This document shows, piece after piece, positions 1-12,812 of a stretch of 64,000 nucleotides of DNA. Origin of the DNA: Amaranthus tricolor (Eukaryota; Streptophyta; Magnoliopsida; Caryophyllales; Amaranthaceae). The notes beneath the pieces are model-generated. The model did not search any database. It was not told where the DNA came from and worked only from the letters and a program-made list of their open reading frames with translations. Location of the stretch: NCBI RefSeq assembly GCF_026212465.1, contig NC_080058.1, positions 8,854,485-8,918,484 of the forward strand. Direction: 5' to 3'. Each line of letters starts with the position of its first letter. Position 1 is the stretch's first letter. The position numbers were made by a program, and so were the translations under genes.

Positions 1-84
1 CGAGCTGAAAGACTGGTAGCTGAAGTTGTGCTGCTAGTGTCAAGACTGTTCTGATTGTCTTCATGCGTATAACTGGTGCTTATG

Positions 85-529
<445 letters not shown>

Positions 530-892
530 ATAAAAAAATCTATGGTCACAATTAAGCCAAAAACACATAATTGTAAAAGTAACTATATGTTACACAGAAA
601 AATAAATATAACATAAACATTTAATATGTTCTTACTTTATAACATAGTATCATTTTTTGTATATATAGTAACAAAACAAAATCAAACTAAAATTCTTTTC
701 ATCCTTTTTATTTTAAAATTCTTCTTATTTATATGAGAATTAGGAAATTAAAGAAACTAATGATGTAACCATACATAATTATCCACGGCAAATATCCTAC
801 AATAAAAAAAAAACTAATTATATTCACTCGATCCTCAATTCCTTATGGATGACAATTATCACGGAAAATATCAAACAATAAGAAAATTTATA

Positions 893-1205
893 TGGTTTAT
901 TTGGTTAGTGGTACTAAATGTTGGTAATGAGAATAATTTATAGTGTAAAATTTTATCAAACGTCTCAATTTATTCCCATGGTAATAAAACTTTAATCATA
1001 AAAAAGTTTTCTTATTTACAAATTTCCATTACCACATAATATCACCTCTCCCAATAATATGCATTGGAAATGAAATTTATGAAGAAAATGAGACGGTTAA
1101 AGTTGGACAAGTACGACCATCAAAATAGCAAGAGATTTTTCAACTAAAATTATACAAATTTTCATTTTCATTATTATCATTTAATACTATCTATGAAATG
1201 GGCTG
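893..1205. mobile_element. Tourist-like MITE, degraded copy
   Basis: The body starts near a TTTGGTTAGTGGTAC-like end and contains the phrases GGTAATGAGAATAATTTATAG, AATAAAACTTTAATCATAAA and CATTACCACATAATATCA. These are shared with better-preserved copies at 26650-26960 and 29455-29755. The terminal inverted repeats are worn and no target-site duplication is clear, so the ends are approximate. Confidence 0.5.
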
Positions 1206-1643
1206 ATAGAGCACACCTAGTTTGCTTGATTTTGGAGGAAATTAAAGTCAAGTTTCTTGAGTTTAGGCATAAGCTATCTTGGCTCTATACAAATCCACGG
1301 ATTAATTTATTAAATGTGTGAATTTAACAAACATATACTAATATTATTTAGTTTTTAAATATGAACAAAGTATATATTTTTAATATACTCCGTAAGTCAA
1401 AAAATAATCCTGAGTACAAATGAGATGAAAATCAAGAAAGATAAATAAAGTGTTTAAAAGGAGTATATTTTATGTGTAAGTGGATAAAATGTTCTGATAA
1501 GATGAAGAAGTAAGTTTAATAAGTGAATAAAAACTAAAGAAAGAGTATGTGTAATGGTGAGACAGATGAAAAAGAAAAACAAGACTAATTTTCAAAAGTT
1601 ATTTTATTGCTAAAAATAGAATATATTTTGAAAAAATAACCTA

Positions 1644-1648
<5 letters not shown>

Positions 1649-1705
<57 letters not shown>
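1649..1705. repeat. (TA)n microsatellite
   Basis: A pure TA dinucleotide tract of roughly 55 bases in AT-rich intergenic DNA. The surrounding 460-2286 interval shows no gene, only AT-rich sequence and MITE debris. Confidence 0.95.
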
Positions 1706-2286
1706 CTTTAATGATGAATAATATCAATAATCCTAATGTAGCCTGTATTTCAAAACAAACAACATATATTTTAAATTCATACTTGTACTTGGTATCTATT
1801 TCTTATTTTGCATTTTTTTTTTATTTTAGTGTCTTAGAATTTCTTACCATTTCTTTTTTATAATAATCTTAGCTTATTTTAATTTTATTTATGAACTTAT
1901 TTCCTTTTTATTTTAACCTCTCACCATTATTCATCAACTTGTTCTTTTGTATTTCTTCTGTTTTCTTTTTACTTGTTTTCTAATATCTTTTTACTATGTT
2001 TTTCAATTGATTATATCTAGAGATATTTAAACTAAAATTATAAAAATTTAATATTATGAAAAATATGTGTTGTGACAAATAAAATAAAATTTTATATGAC
2101 TATATTTTTTTTCTTGTATAAACTAGCCGTAATATACAAAATAAGAAAGTGATAAAATAAAGTTGGATGTTACTAAGAAATGGAGGATGAATTATTCTTC
2201 AAAATAATATCTCAAAATGATGGTAATTGAGGGGGACAAAGGTCAAAAGGAGTAGTTGAAAAGGACCAAGACCAAGTATATATATA

Positions 2287-2533
2287 CTTCCTCCGTTTCA
2301 ACATACTTGTTATATTGGACTTTTTACGCAATTCAATGTATTATTTTGATTTTTTATATATTAAATTATAAATGTCTAAAAATTATTAAAAAAATTAATA
2401 TTATGAAAGTATGCGATTAGACGATTTAAATAAGATTCCACTTAATTATATTTTTTCTTATACATTAGCCGTAATATATAAAATAAGTTTGAACTGTATT
2501 ACAAATATAGCAACTAGTTCGGAATGGAGTGAG
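2287..2533. mobile_element. Stowaway-type MITE
   Basis: The left end reads CTTCCTCCGTTTCA and the right end GGAATGGAGTGAG, imperfect inverted repeats of the classic CTCCCTCCGTTYC Stowaway terminus. TA dinucleotides flank both sides (2285-2286 and 2534-2535), as expected for Tc1/mariner-type MITEs. It lies just upstream of the inferred 5' leader of the cullin-like gene and could contribute promoter sequence. Confidence 0.85.
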
Positions 2534-2559
2534 TAAAAACAAGTCCATTCCACTCTTAT

Positions 2560-3850
2560 ATTTGTTGTTCCTCACATCTCTACATTCTGGTATTTCTTCA
2601 GTGTCTCTGCCGGGTGAAAGCGGAGCCAAAAGTGAACTCATCATTTTCAAAAACAACCCCTCAATTCTGGTAACTGCTCATACTTCTCCCCCTTTTTTAT
2701 GATTTCTTCTTCTTTTTTGTGTTTCTGTATCTTGAATAGATTACATATTAAGATTCTTAGATTTATACAATCCTCTAGCAATTCAGAAAATCTGTCTATA
2801 ATTTTACATTGTCGTCCAGTTTTGCTTTTTTAGAAATTCCAGTAGCTTTATGGTTCTAGGGTTTTTCTGGTACCTCTTCTCTTTTTTGAATTCTATTTTA
2901 TTTCTATTATAGTCTATTTGAGTGGTAAATTTGTGGGTTTGTTTTGTTTTGTTTGATCGGTTTCTACTTTTTTTGGGTTCTTATATAATTTGCTAATTTG
3001 TTTTGTGTTATTGTACTTTGGTTGGTATATGGAGTATCTATTTGTTGAGATCATGTTCATGAAATACCATCTTTTTGTTTTTTGTATTACTGTTGGAAAT
3101 TATGGGGTGGGTTTTATCTGAATTCTTCTGATTGTAGTATAACTTAAACGTCAAATAGATGTTGTTATAAGTTATAACCCTTGAGTTGAAGGTTTTGAAT
3201 TTTCGATGAAGCACTTGATAAAATTGCTATAGGGAAGAGTTCAATGTTATGAATACAGAGTTCAAGGTGAAGAGAGGCCGAAAAGTCAGACCTTAATTGT
3301 ATCTTAGATGTCGAGCAGTCGAGGAGTCTGAAAAATAGACTATAGTTGTCTGAGGGGCCAAAATTTATATTCCAAAACAAAAATTCAAAAGCTAAGGAGG
3401 GCCATTGCCTATTGTAATTCCTAAACACCTTCCCTCTGCCCCTGATTTAAGAAATTTGAGTCATTCATGCTTATTAGTTTCATGTGTTGCTTGTTACTTC
3501 TAGTTAAAGAGCTAATGAAGATCAGTGTGATCTTTGTGTTGTAAAATGATTTTTCCTGTAAAAGTAGGGTTCTCTTTTGAGGTTTATTTTGGTTTTGGAT
3601 GTGTACTTTATGAATTTTATTCTCGTGTTATGTAATTTCTGTTCTTTTTGTGTGAAAGCGTCCTAAGTTTCAACGGCTATTAGATTTTGCCGTTGGTATG
3701 CTGTTGATTTGGTGATCATTGAATATGATGAAGCTAATTTATAGGTTATGGAGATGGAATATGTATAAATGTTGCTGATATTTCTACTAAATTAAGGATT
3801 GGCTTGCTCGTCTTTACAGATTGTTCAGTGGTGTGTGTTTCGTTGCCACA
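2560..3850 (+). promoter_or_regulatory. Inferred 5' leader and leader intron of cullin-like gene
   Basis: This stretch has no coding frame of note. A plausible donor (CTG|GTAACT, near 2669) and a good acceptor (TTTACAG, ending at 3820) suggest that a non-coding first exon near 2560-2668 is spliced to the exon carrying the ATG at 3851. The T-rich sequence between fits a plant intron. Inferred from splice signals only. Confidence 0.35.
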
Positions 3851-6800
3851 ATGGCTCGTAGTTTAAGTTTGGGAGAAGCAATGGAGATTTTGAATGAGGC
3901 ATTTTCGAGAACAAGGAGGATCATGGAAGGATATCCTGATATTAAGTTCAGTGCAGAGGAGTATCAAAGATTCTATCAGTATCCCATTTTGCCTTTGTTG
4001 CAATTTTGGCAATAGTCATTTTTCTTTCCGTCGTGAATCTTTTACTCCTTAACTCTTGTAGATGTGTTTACTTGTTGTGTGTACAGAGAACTTCAAATGA
4101 GAATTCCAAGATGCTTTATGATCGTTACAAAATTGGTTTAGAAGAGTGTATGAACTCATTGGTAAGATTTAGCTGCCGAGAACTTCGTGAATCTATATGT
4201 TTATTGTTTATACTTTAAGTCTTCTACCTAGGGTTATCTTTAGAATCCACTCTACACAAATAAAGCTAATGAGGTGGTTGAACTTAGCTAATCTTCATTG
4301 GAAGATCATGGCCACGTCTTCCCAAGTAATATTATCAGAAAATTGCCAGTTAGAGTCTTTAGTGGTCCTTTGTTATACATAATTTTTGAAAGTTGTGTTG
4401 TGTACTATGTTATTCGAATTCTTCATTTTGCTTTACGTACCCGTGTCCGATCCTTGATACTTGGACATTGGTATGACACTTAGATACTTCATTTTAGGCA
4501 TTAAATTGAATATTTAGACATATCTGACACTTGTACACGTATCAGTATCCAACATTAGTATCCGAGTCCAAGTAACATGGGTTGTGTAATTTCTTGATTA
4601 ATGAATTTTATACTCCTGTCTCAATGTTCTCAAACTATTTGGTTGGGTGTTCTCGACTCGTGCCTTGGTTTGGCTGGAAAATTTTATTTTATATCCCACC
4701 AAAATTTGTATCTTGGAGTACCTTCTCAGCCTTTTATTTGTACTTCATATGATTTCTCTACTTCAAATAACTGAAATTGGTTACATGTAGTGACAAAACT
4801 TGGGTGAAAAATTAAAGGCGAAAAATTTTAAGCCATAAACTTAGATTAAATATTAAGGAGGTAAATGTTTGAACACTTGACCTCTTGGCTATTCAAAAAA
4901 TAATTTGTGGGGGTGGGGTGGGGCATGGGGGAGGGGGAAGACGCCCCTCCTGACCTAAAAGAAGAACCACCAGTGGTGATTACAGGAGGCTTTGTCCTCA
5001 TCTACAATATCTAGGTACAATTTGCTAAGCTTGGCAGTTCAACTTTCTTTTTTGACAATACAAACAACCAATACCGATTGAACTCAGGAACATTGAGGCC
5101 ATTAGATGTGGTAGTTCCTATAATGTGAAATCTATACTGTGAAAGATGGTCTATGGAGAGAACATGACAAGTGAAGGTCCACTTGCTCTATCTACTATTT
5201 ACGATGACTCTGTAATTCATTTTTTTAATAAGCCCTCTGCATTTTTCTAATCTATTTCATATGTACTCAGCCCTTTTCATATCCTCAGGTCCTTCCATAT
5301 TTGGATGATAAAAGTGGTACAATTCTCTTGACTGAGCTTATGGTGAAGTGGTCTAGCTATCAGTTGATGGCCAGGTGGTTATCTAGATTCTTTCATTACC
5401 TTGATCGTTTCTATATCCCTCGTGTTGGAGCTTTTGGCCTTTTGGAGCTAGCTATTAGAACCTTCCACAATCTGGTAAGCTGTTTTGTTCTATGCTTAAG
5501 CATCACTGCTGATTGTATTCACTCAGGGCCGATAACTTGTATTTTCTTGAACTTTTATTGTTTTTCAGGTGAACCCAAGATGTCAGACTAAACTCGCTGC
5601 TGCTGCGGTATTTTTGGTAGGATAACATTCTTATCGCGTTGGTTGTCATTAACTAGTCCAAAAAATTTTGTGTGTCCCTGAGCTACTATCTTATCCTTTT
5701 CAGATAGATCAAAATCGCAATGGGGTGACAATTGATGGGAACCTACTTAAAAATATTGTTGAGTATTTTGACGTTGCACAAACAGTGGGAGGAACTTGTT
5801 ATGATGAATTTGAAAATACCTTGCTTGCAACTTCTGCAGCTTACTATTCTCAAATTGCTTCACACTGTCTCGTGAATGATTCATATGCCGATTATATGTA
5901 TAAGGTTCTTGCAAAAACTTCAAAGCATTAAGTAATTATATTTTGTACTAATTACTATCTTGGTCTGATCTTTAGTACTTTAATGTGGGGCATGCAGGTT
6001 CAATGGTTCTTAGAACAGGAAAATGAAAGAGCTAACCTTTTTTTAAACCCCTCTTCAAAAGATAAGCTCATGCAGGTACACTTACGTCTTAAGACAATTC
6101 AGCTTTGTAATTACAATTTGATCTAGAGTAATGTTGTGTATCAATCTTGTGTATTTGTCGACTTTGAACACCCAACGATTTTGTAAGTGTAATTCTAAAA
6201 AGAATTGCTTTCTCACCTAATCTAATTGTTACTGGGTCTTGTTCTATTTTCTTGAAGGTGGTCAGATCTTGCTTGGTTGAGCAGGTCTTGCCAAAACTAC
6301 ATGAGAAGCAACAAGCTGAAAACCATGACAAGTCAACAGATTTTCAGGTAATATTTTTTTGTAACTTTTGATTACTGGTTGATGACCATGACCATGACTA
6401 TTTTTGTGTAACTTGTGATTACTTCAAAACCAAACTTGATTTGGTTTATTTTCCATTTCAAGTCGAACCACATTTCATTATAATCCAAACCAAACCGAAT
6501 GGAATGCAAGGAAAACCCAATATAAACTGAAAACCAGATAAGAGAACTAACTTAGAAATTTGAGTTGATAAATTTTATTTGTGAACTAAAAGATCAATAA
6601 TTTCATTCACCTACTATTAGATAACCAATAACCGACTTTGGTTCACCTAGCAAGATGCTACGTAGTTTACTTCATCTTTCAGACTAAATATGGTTTGGGT
6701 TTTGATTTTTGGTTTTGAGTTAGCTCCAACCAAAATATTTCGTTTTTTTTTTTAATTTTCTAATCCGAATTTTCAACTATAATTTTATAAATTAGAAACA

Positions 6801-7379
6801 TATTTTTTATTCGGTTTGTGAAAGCAATCATTGGGCATCAATTCCTTATTCGATTAAATATGAACTTTACTAGTGGTCTTAGCACACTTGACTTTGGAAC
6901 ATAACTGAATTTGTTGTGAATAAACTTATAATCTTTCTTTCTCTCTCTCTCTATTAAAATTTATCCGTCTTAAATCTTAACCATTATTCTTTTAAGAATA
7001 ATCCTCCAGAATTGTATGTACAATTGGAATTAAATGTAAAAAAATTCATGTAAAATAGAAGTAGATGACATATTATGCATAACTGAAAAACCGACTTTAC
7101 TCATTTTAGAAGAAGATTGTATTTGTTATGCCAACATTTTGTTCTCTATTTCGTATATCATGTTTGTATCAATACTTGATTGATCTCTCAACAGCATTCC
7201 GGATTAAAACACAGCATGCTTTCTACGCTAAAGATACAAATTTTATACGATTCATCACTTTATTACCATTGTCTAAATGCAATCGGCTTCTTTTGCAGGA
7301 TCTGCTGTCTAAATGTGCTGGCCTTAATCTTGGGGATCGCGGTTCTGATCCAAACTGGAATATGGTGCAGCAACCTTGA
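3851..7379 (+). CDS. Truncated cullin-like protein (N-terminal cullin repeats only)
   Basis: I read eight exons: 3851-3978, 4089-4161, 5289-5474, 5569-5616, 5704-5904, 5998-6075, 6258-6347, 7299-7379. All have GT-AG junctions and together give 294 codons plus TGA. The protein matches the N-terminal half of plant CUL1-like cullins. Hallmarks are the LYDRYKIGLEECMNSLVLPY region (about residues 54-73), LMVKWSSYQLMARWLSRFFHYLDRFY (about 80-105) and YYSQIASHCLVNDSYADYM (about 190-208). In cullin 1 this region carries the helices that bind the SKP1-F-box adaptor. It ends shortly after the third cullin repeat would begin, so the cullin homology domain, the RBX1-binding site and the neddylation lysine are absent. 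A full cullin is about 740 residues. Short cullin-like proteins are annotated in other plants. The intact frame across eight exons argues for a gene still under some constraint. Whether it is expressed, or only a decaying duplicate, cannot be told here. Confidence 0.8.
4909..4937 (+). other. G-quadruplex-forming motif in intron 2 of the cullin-like gene
   Basis: Five runs of four or five G separated by single T, T, CAT and A spacers lie on the sense strand of an otherwise AT-rich intron (4162-5288). The motif satisfies the usual G3+N1-7 rule with ample margin and could fold in the pre-mRNA or DNA. Confidence 0.8.
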
Positions 7380-7640
7380 TGTTAGTCGCGTTAATGGACG
7401 CAGGTTTAAGTTATAAGCTATAGTTCGAAAACACAAGTGTTGGGACTAATGTGTCTCCAGTCCACTCATGCAGTTTTGAGAGTTTGTTAGTTTTGTTTTG
7501 GGGGAGGGAATTAGCAAATACAAATACTTTGTATATATAATGAAAGGGAAGAAGAGTATAGCATTCATTCATATATTGTAATGAGCCATTCGACGAGCAA
7601 GTGCTTTGTGCAATACATTACAACAACCTTCTTCCTATAT
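7380..7640 (+). terminator. Probable 3' UTR and polyadenylation region of cullin-like gene
   Basis: Downstream of the TGA lie T-rich stretches and AATGAAA- and TTGTAATGA-type plant near-upstream elements around 7540-7585, followed by T-rich sequence. No coding frame continues. The exact cleavage site cannot be set from sequence. Confidence 0.35.
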
Positions 7641-7879
7641 ATATTCTTGTGTCATCTTTCTTTTTCTACTGCTTCTAATTTGTGAATATAAGCCACTGCG
7701 GAGGTATCTATTCGGATCATTGGGTTGATTTCAGGTTAGATGTTTCGGATCGATTTGAAATCGGGTTTTGTGTCCATATTGTAAGTACAGCCCGTCTTGT
7801 ATGAAACCTTCTCACGGTGAGACCTCAAAACAAGAAGCCTATAAGCTAAAAGTTTCTATTAGTGGGCTATTTAACCCAA

Positions 7880-8265
7880 ATATGAGGCACGTCTCAGAAA
7901 ATTTGAAAAGGATAAGCCAAATTATTAAAAAAAATCATAGAATAAGATCAAAATCAACTTATTTTCAAATGTAAGCGCCTCCAGCCCCAAACCTCAGGTT
8001 CGAAGCTGTTTGTAGTTACTAACTACGAACAGAGGCAAACTGGTCAAAAAAATCAACCAAGCTGTTCGCAATTAGTAACTAAGAACAATTGATTTGGTCA
8101 AAAAAAGCCAACAGCTCTGTTTGCAGTTAGTAAGTGCGAGCAGACCCATACCTGAAGTTTGGGAATTAGGCGCTTACTTTTAGAAATAAGTTGTTTCAAT
8201 CTTATTCTATGATTTTTTTTAATAAATTGGCTTATCTATTTCAAATTTTCCATGTCTCACGGTGA
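7880..8265. mobile_element. Foldback MITE (family A, GTTACTAAC-rich)
   Basis: The two halves are inverted copies. On the left, AAAATTTGAAAAGGATAAGCC, a TCATAGAATAAGAT tract and TAAGCGCCTCCAGCCCCAAA are mirrored on the right by GGCGCTTAC, ATCTTATTCTATGATT and GGCTTATCTATTTCAAATTTT. The centre repeats GTAGTTACTAACTAC-like palindromes. CTCACGGTGAGAC motifs occur just outside both ends. The core organisation resembles the larger hairpin at 15346-15866, so the two probably belong to one family. Confidence 0.7.
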
Positions 8266-9790
8266 GACTGTTATACAATAATTTGTGTTGTAAACTTGTA
8301 ATTAAAATAATTGTAAATTATTTTAAAATTGGGTCAAATCTGGTACAATTACATGATTGGGTAAATTTCAAGTCATAAGATCTGTTTTGAATACATCTAT
8401 GAGAATTAGTATAAGATGGATTGGATTTCATGACGCTGAAATTGAAGAAATGTGCGAAACAATAAGTGCAACATCAAATAATCCAGCGATAAATCAACGA
8501 TAAGAAATTAATCCTAGCTGTGGAAAAGATAACATAAAATTCAAGCATCCTTATTAATTAGACTTGAGAGCTTGAAGGCTCGTTAAATTAAAAACATTAA
8601 TTGTAAAAGTTCTGTATACAAATTAAAACATGTAGTTGTTTTATACTGTCTTTCTTGCATCTATGTCTAGTTATCAATTGTAGAAATAAGCACAATATAT
8701 ACGTCAGATACAATAATTGAAGCATAACCTACGACGTTGTTCAGCCTGTACAGAGCATACCCCCATGTTGGTCCTTATTAAGACCCTGCCATAAGAACTA
8801 AATATACAATTGTACCCTATCGAGTATCTCATCGATACTTCTTATATTACAGTTATCTTTATTAAGTATCCATTACTATCTAACATTTTATTTGGGTGTT
8901 TATATCCTTATGTGAACCTAACCAATTATAACCAATTTCAAACATCATCATCATTATACACAAATAATTCTCAATAAAGATATACATAACTATCAGCTAT
9001 GTCTAAGTGTGTACATACCATTAAAAATAACAACCACAATTCTCACTGCAAAACAAAAAGGCACTTCTATTGTACTCTCACAAATTGTTGTCCTATCACA
9101 TAAACATCCAAAACACGTATAAAAACATGCACAATAAAACCAAAACATCCCAACACATAAAACATATAAAAACAAAAACGAACCAGCACCGAATAATTAA
9201 TTAAATCACGAAAAACGTAAAACAACCACAAATTTACATCATTACCAATAAAACGTAAATCTGAAAACTAATTTTTATTTTTGTTTAAATAAAAAACTAA
9301 AATATGATTAAGTTAAAATAATTAAAATATATCTCAATTAAGATGACTTAATTTATTTGATAATGTAAAACCTTATTCTATTGAAAAATGTTGCAAAGGA
9401 GGTGTGTCATAATTACCAAGTCATCTTCATCAAGTACAAGTACCTTTGTAACCTAAGCAAGAACCATTTGCAACTACTATTGTTTTCACCCTCCACCATA
9501 GACCATGTGATGGGAAACATTTAATCGTTATATTCCTTTCTAATTAGTAATTATACAATACTATAAAAGAATTGAAAATTTTCACATTACGATTTTATAG
9601 AGTTTTGCATTAATTATAATTTTAGGTATTTAACGTATGTTTTCAAAAAGGTTTTTATTAGATCAAATACAATCATACAATGCTATAAAAAAATATAAAA
9701 ATTGTAAATAACGATTTTATAGAGCATAACCAAATGAAATCATTTTTATAGGTTAAAATTTAATTGTATGACATTCAAATCATATTCACA
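8266..9790. other. Intergenic AT-rich DNA without recognisable gene
   Basis: No conserved protein, RNA gene or clear transposon end is visible. Short frames on either strand have no recognisable similarity and a composition typical of random AT-rich sequence. Confidence 0.5.
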
Positions 9791-10367
9791 ATAATATGTA
9801 ATTGTGTCTTTCTTTAAAATTTATATTTATAAATATTTCTATACCAACAAACTTCATACGTTGCACGAATTTGTATACTAATTGCATATAAAACTATCCA
9901 CCGATAAAGGTCTTAAAAAATAAATGTCAATGTTGATGTTTTGGCATCCTTATAGCCAACCGACTTAAAATACTTCATAGTGAACATGGAGTCTTTGAAA
10001 GACAGTGAATATTGATACTTGTTAAAATACAAATCGACATAAACCGTATTAAATATTGATTTAACATGAAACTCACAGGATTTGAAAAAAAAAATACAAT
10101 TGACTAAATTCAAATTATCAACTTGACCCATTATAACCTGAACCTAGAGGTAGTGCTCAAAGTGGATTTAAACTAACGTTAAAAATGAATTCACAATTAC
10201 GTAAAAATCAATATGGATATAAGACTTGATTTTAAAATGATTTAAAACACCTAATCCTAAATTGGCCCAATAACCTGAGTGAACACCTCTACCTCAATCG
10301 ATTAAAAATAGAAATAACAATGGGCCCAATAACAGTTTTAGTCGAATAAGTAGGCAAATACCAAAAG

Positions 10368-11540
10368 TCTCAAACTGAGACCAAGAGTCGGCCCGCTCAA
10401 TTCGCTGCGTGTAACAACATCACACGTTTTCTCCCTTTTTTCCATTTTCTGCACATTTATCAATTTTCACATTTAAAGGTATCAATTTTGACCTTAAAGG
10501 TATCAATTTCAATGTAAAGTAATATTTAAACATATCAATTAATGTAAAAAATTTCAATTTGAACCTATAATTGATCAATTTTGACGTTAAACTGATCAAT
10601 TTCTACCTAAATATGGTTCTGTTTCACAATTTTAGAACGAAGTTATATAAAATGGTATTATTCTATCATTCTATGGATGAATTTCAAACAACAAATGAAT
10701 GGTCAATAAAACTATCAATAATAGTGTTAAAATTATTAACATATTAGATTTGAACTAAATGCAATACAATATATCTATACAATATGTCTATACAATTTGA
10801 ATACTTATTTTTAAGACGATAATTGAAGATTAGAAGTTCAAAATTGAGTTAGATTATAAAACATCATTGTCAAATTATGTTATAATAATTTAGCTATTAA
10901 TATGTTCAATTTGAACTAAAACCTATACAATATCATTATAGACTTTGAAATATTTATTTTGAAAACGATAATTGAAGCTTACGTTCAAATGAGTTAGATC
11001 ATAAAACATCAATTGTCAATTTATGTGACATAATTTAACTATTAGCATATTCAATTTGAACTATTTACAAATATATATATATAAATGTACTATTATTGAT
11101 CAATGATGAAAGAGTACAAGTACTCTTATGTTCCATTAGAACCATCATGTTGCATTAAACAAAGTACTTGTATTGTACAATGTTTTAACACTATTATTAA
11201 TAGTGTTATTGACCATTCATTTGTTGTTTGACATTCATCCATAGAATGATAAAATAATACCATTTTATTAACTTCGTTCTCAAATTGTGAAACAAAACCA
11301 TATTTAGGTAAAAATTGATCAGTTTAACGTCAAAATTGAGATTTTTTAGTTTAATTGATCTGTTTAAAGTTTATTTTAAGTTGAAATTGATACCTTTAAG
11401 GTCAAAATTTGATACCATTAAGATTAAAATTAAAAAATGCCTAGAAAATGAAAAAACGAGAGAAAGCATGTGAGGTTGATACACGCGCAAATCTAGCCGA
11501 CCCAAATTGACGGTCTGATTATGAGGCCGTCTCGTCCAAG
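10368..11540. mobile_element. Large foldback (long-TIR) element
   Basis: The left arm (about 10387-10737) and right arm (about 11181-11505) are inverted copies over more than 300 bases. They share phrases such as GACCTTAAAGGTATCAATTT, TTTGACGTTAAACTGATCAA and TCATTCTATGGATGAAT, with scattered mismatches. The outer ends carry GTCGGC and GAGAC-type motifs. There is no transposase, so it is non-autonomous. Long arms of this kind are common in Mutator-like and Foldback elements. The target-site duplication was not resolved, so the superfamily is left open. Confidence 0.75.
10738..11065. repeat. Direct tandem duplication inside the foldback loop
   Basis: Two head-to-tail units of about 155 bases share TTTGAACTAAA, ACGATAATTGAAG, GAGTTAGAT-ATAAAACATCA and TAATTTA-CTATTA blocks in the same order. 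The first runs about 10745-10900 and the second about 10905-11060. They fill the loop between the inverted arms. Confidence 0.7.
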
Positions 11541-12090
11541 ACCAACTAATTTACAAATTCTACTTGAAATAAAAATATTTCTTTGAGCTTTCGTGAATGA
11601 TTATTATAACACATTATGAGTAAATAAATTTGTATATTCAAGATTTCGGATGTTCACACAGGTTTTGAGTATGTACAATATTTAGATTAGGTCAATCTAA
11701 TTATGCATAACTAGTATAGAAATTCGTACAAAGCACGAAAGTTGTTGGTATAAAAGTATATAATATAAATATAAATTTCAAATACAGATGCAATTATATT
11801 TTAAAACTTAGAAGTATAAAATTGTAATACTCCTATTTCTTATAAGATAGATAGAGAATTTTAGAATATATAGTGCTTTTAATGTAAAAAAATCTAGTTG
11901 TTAAGATTAGTATTAATTAAAGTCTCATACTTTTTAAGACACATATGGGTAATCTTCTAATAACGTTATCATAATTATTCTTTATCATTCTCAAAATAAT
12001 TTTTAATTATTATGTATCTTTTGATTCTTGATGAAATATTTCAAAAATTAAAATTTTAATGTAGAAACTTTATTAATTAGCAAATACTTC

Positions 12091-12580
12091 GACACAATAA
12101 AGCAAATATATATGTTAAAAAACTTAAATAGAAAATATTTTTTAACTTTTAAAATTTAAAAAATAATATTTAAAAAAAATTAAGATAACATATTTAATTG
12201 TGATATACTACTCATATATTAAGGAATAAATTCATGTTAACTTAGTAAGAATCATTTCATATGGCAAATCTCTACGAGAATGCCATGTGAAATTTTTCAG
12301 CCTTTTTATTAGATTGTATGATATGATATGATGATATTTCGACAAAATAGAGCAAATATATATGCTAAGAAACTTTAATTGAAAATCATATTTAACTTTT
12401 AAAATTCAAAAATATATTATTTCAAGAAATTTAAAATAGCGTATGTAATTGTGATATACTATTCATATATAAAGGAATACGTTAATGTTAACTTTGATGA
12501 GAATTATTTCATATGGCAATTCTCTACGAGAATGTCATGTGGAACTTTATAGTCTTTTGATTAGATTGTATGATATGATA
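12091..12580. repeat. Tandem duplication, about 245-bp unit
   Basis: Unit 1 (about 12091-12330) and unit 2 (about 12338-12580) share the same sequence of blocks: AAAGCAAATATATATG, AATTGTGATATACTA, TCATATGGCAA, CTCTACGAGAATG, ATTAGATTGTATGATATGAT. Their mismatches suggest an old duplication. No coding content. Confidence 0.75.
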
Positions 12581-12646
12581 CTCTCTTCGTTCCTCAAAGT
12601 TGTTCCTATTTGTCACATTGGGTTGTTTTATTTATTGTTCTCATAA

Positions 12647-12649
<3 letters not shown>

Positions 12650-12727
<78 letters not shown>
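12650..12727. repeat. Compound (TC)n(TA)n microsatellite
   Basis: A TC dinucleotide run passes directly into a TA run of about 48 bases, inside the enlarged Stowaway element. Confidence 0.95.
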
Positions 12728-12731
<4 letters not shown>

Positions 12732-12812
12732 AAATTAACCTCATACATTCTCATTTTAATATTTTAGTATGATTCGCACATATTTTTTACTAACTTTATT
12801 TTAACATTTTTA

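Larger units (their letters stand above)
9790..11800. mobile_element. Composite repeat bounded by inverted CTAGTATA/CACGAA ends
   Basis: A motif reading roughly TTCTATACCAACAAACTTC ... GTTGCACGAATTTGTATACTAATT at 9835-9885 reappears inverted at 11708-11760 (CTAGTATAGAAATTCGTAC ... GCACGAAAGTTGTTGGTATA). These inverted ends enclose the foldback element at 10368-11540. They could be the ends of an older element or two separate insertions in opposite orientation. The family was not identified. Confidence 0.45.

Noticed and set aside
4440..4580. TACCCGTGTCCGATCC ... ACACGTATCAGTATCC stretch in the cullin intron as a transposon
   Set aside because: It resembles a dispersed plant repeat and is partly self-complementary, but no ends, duplication or second copy were found in the window.
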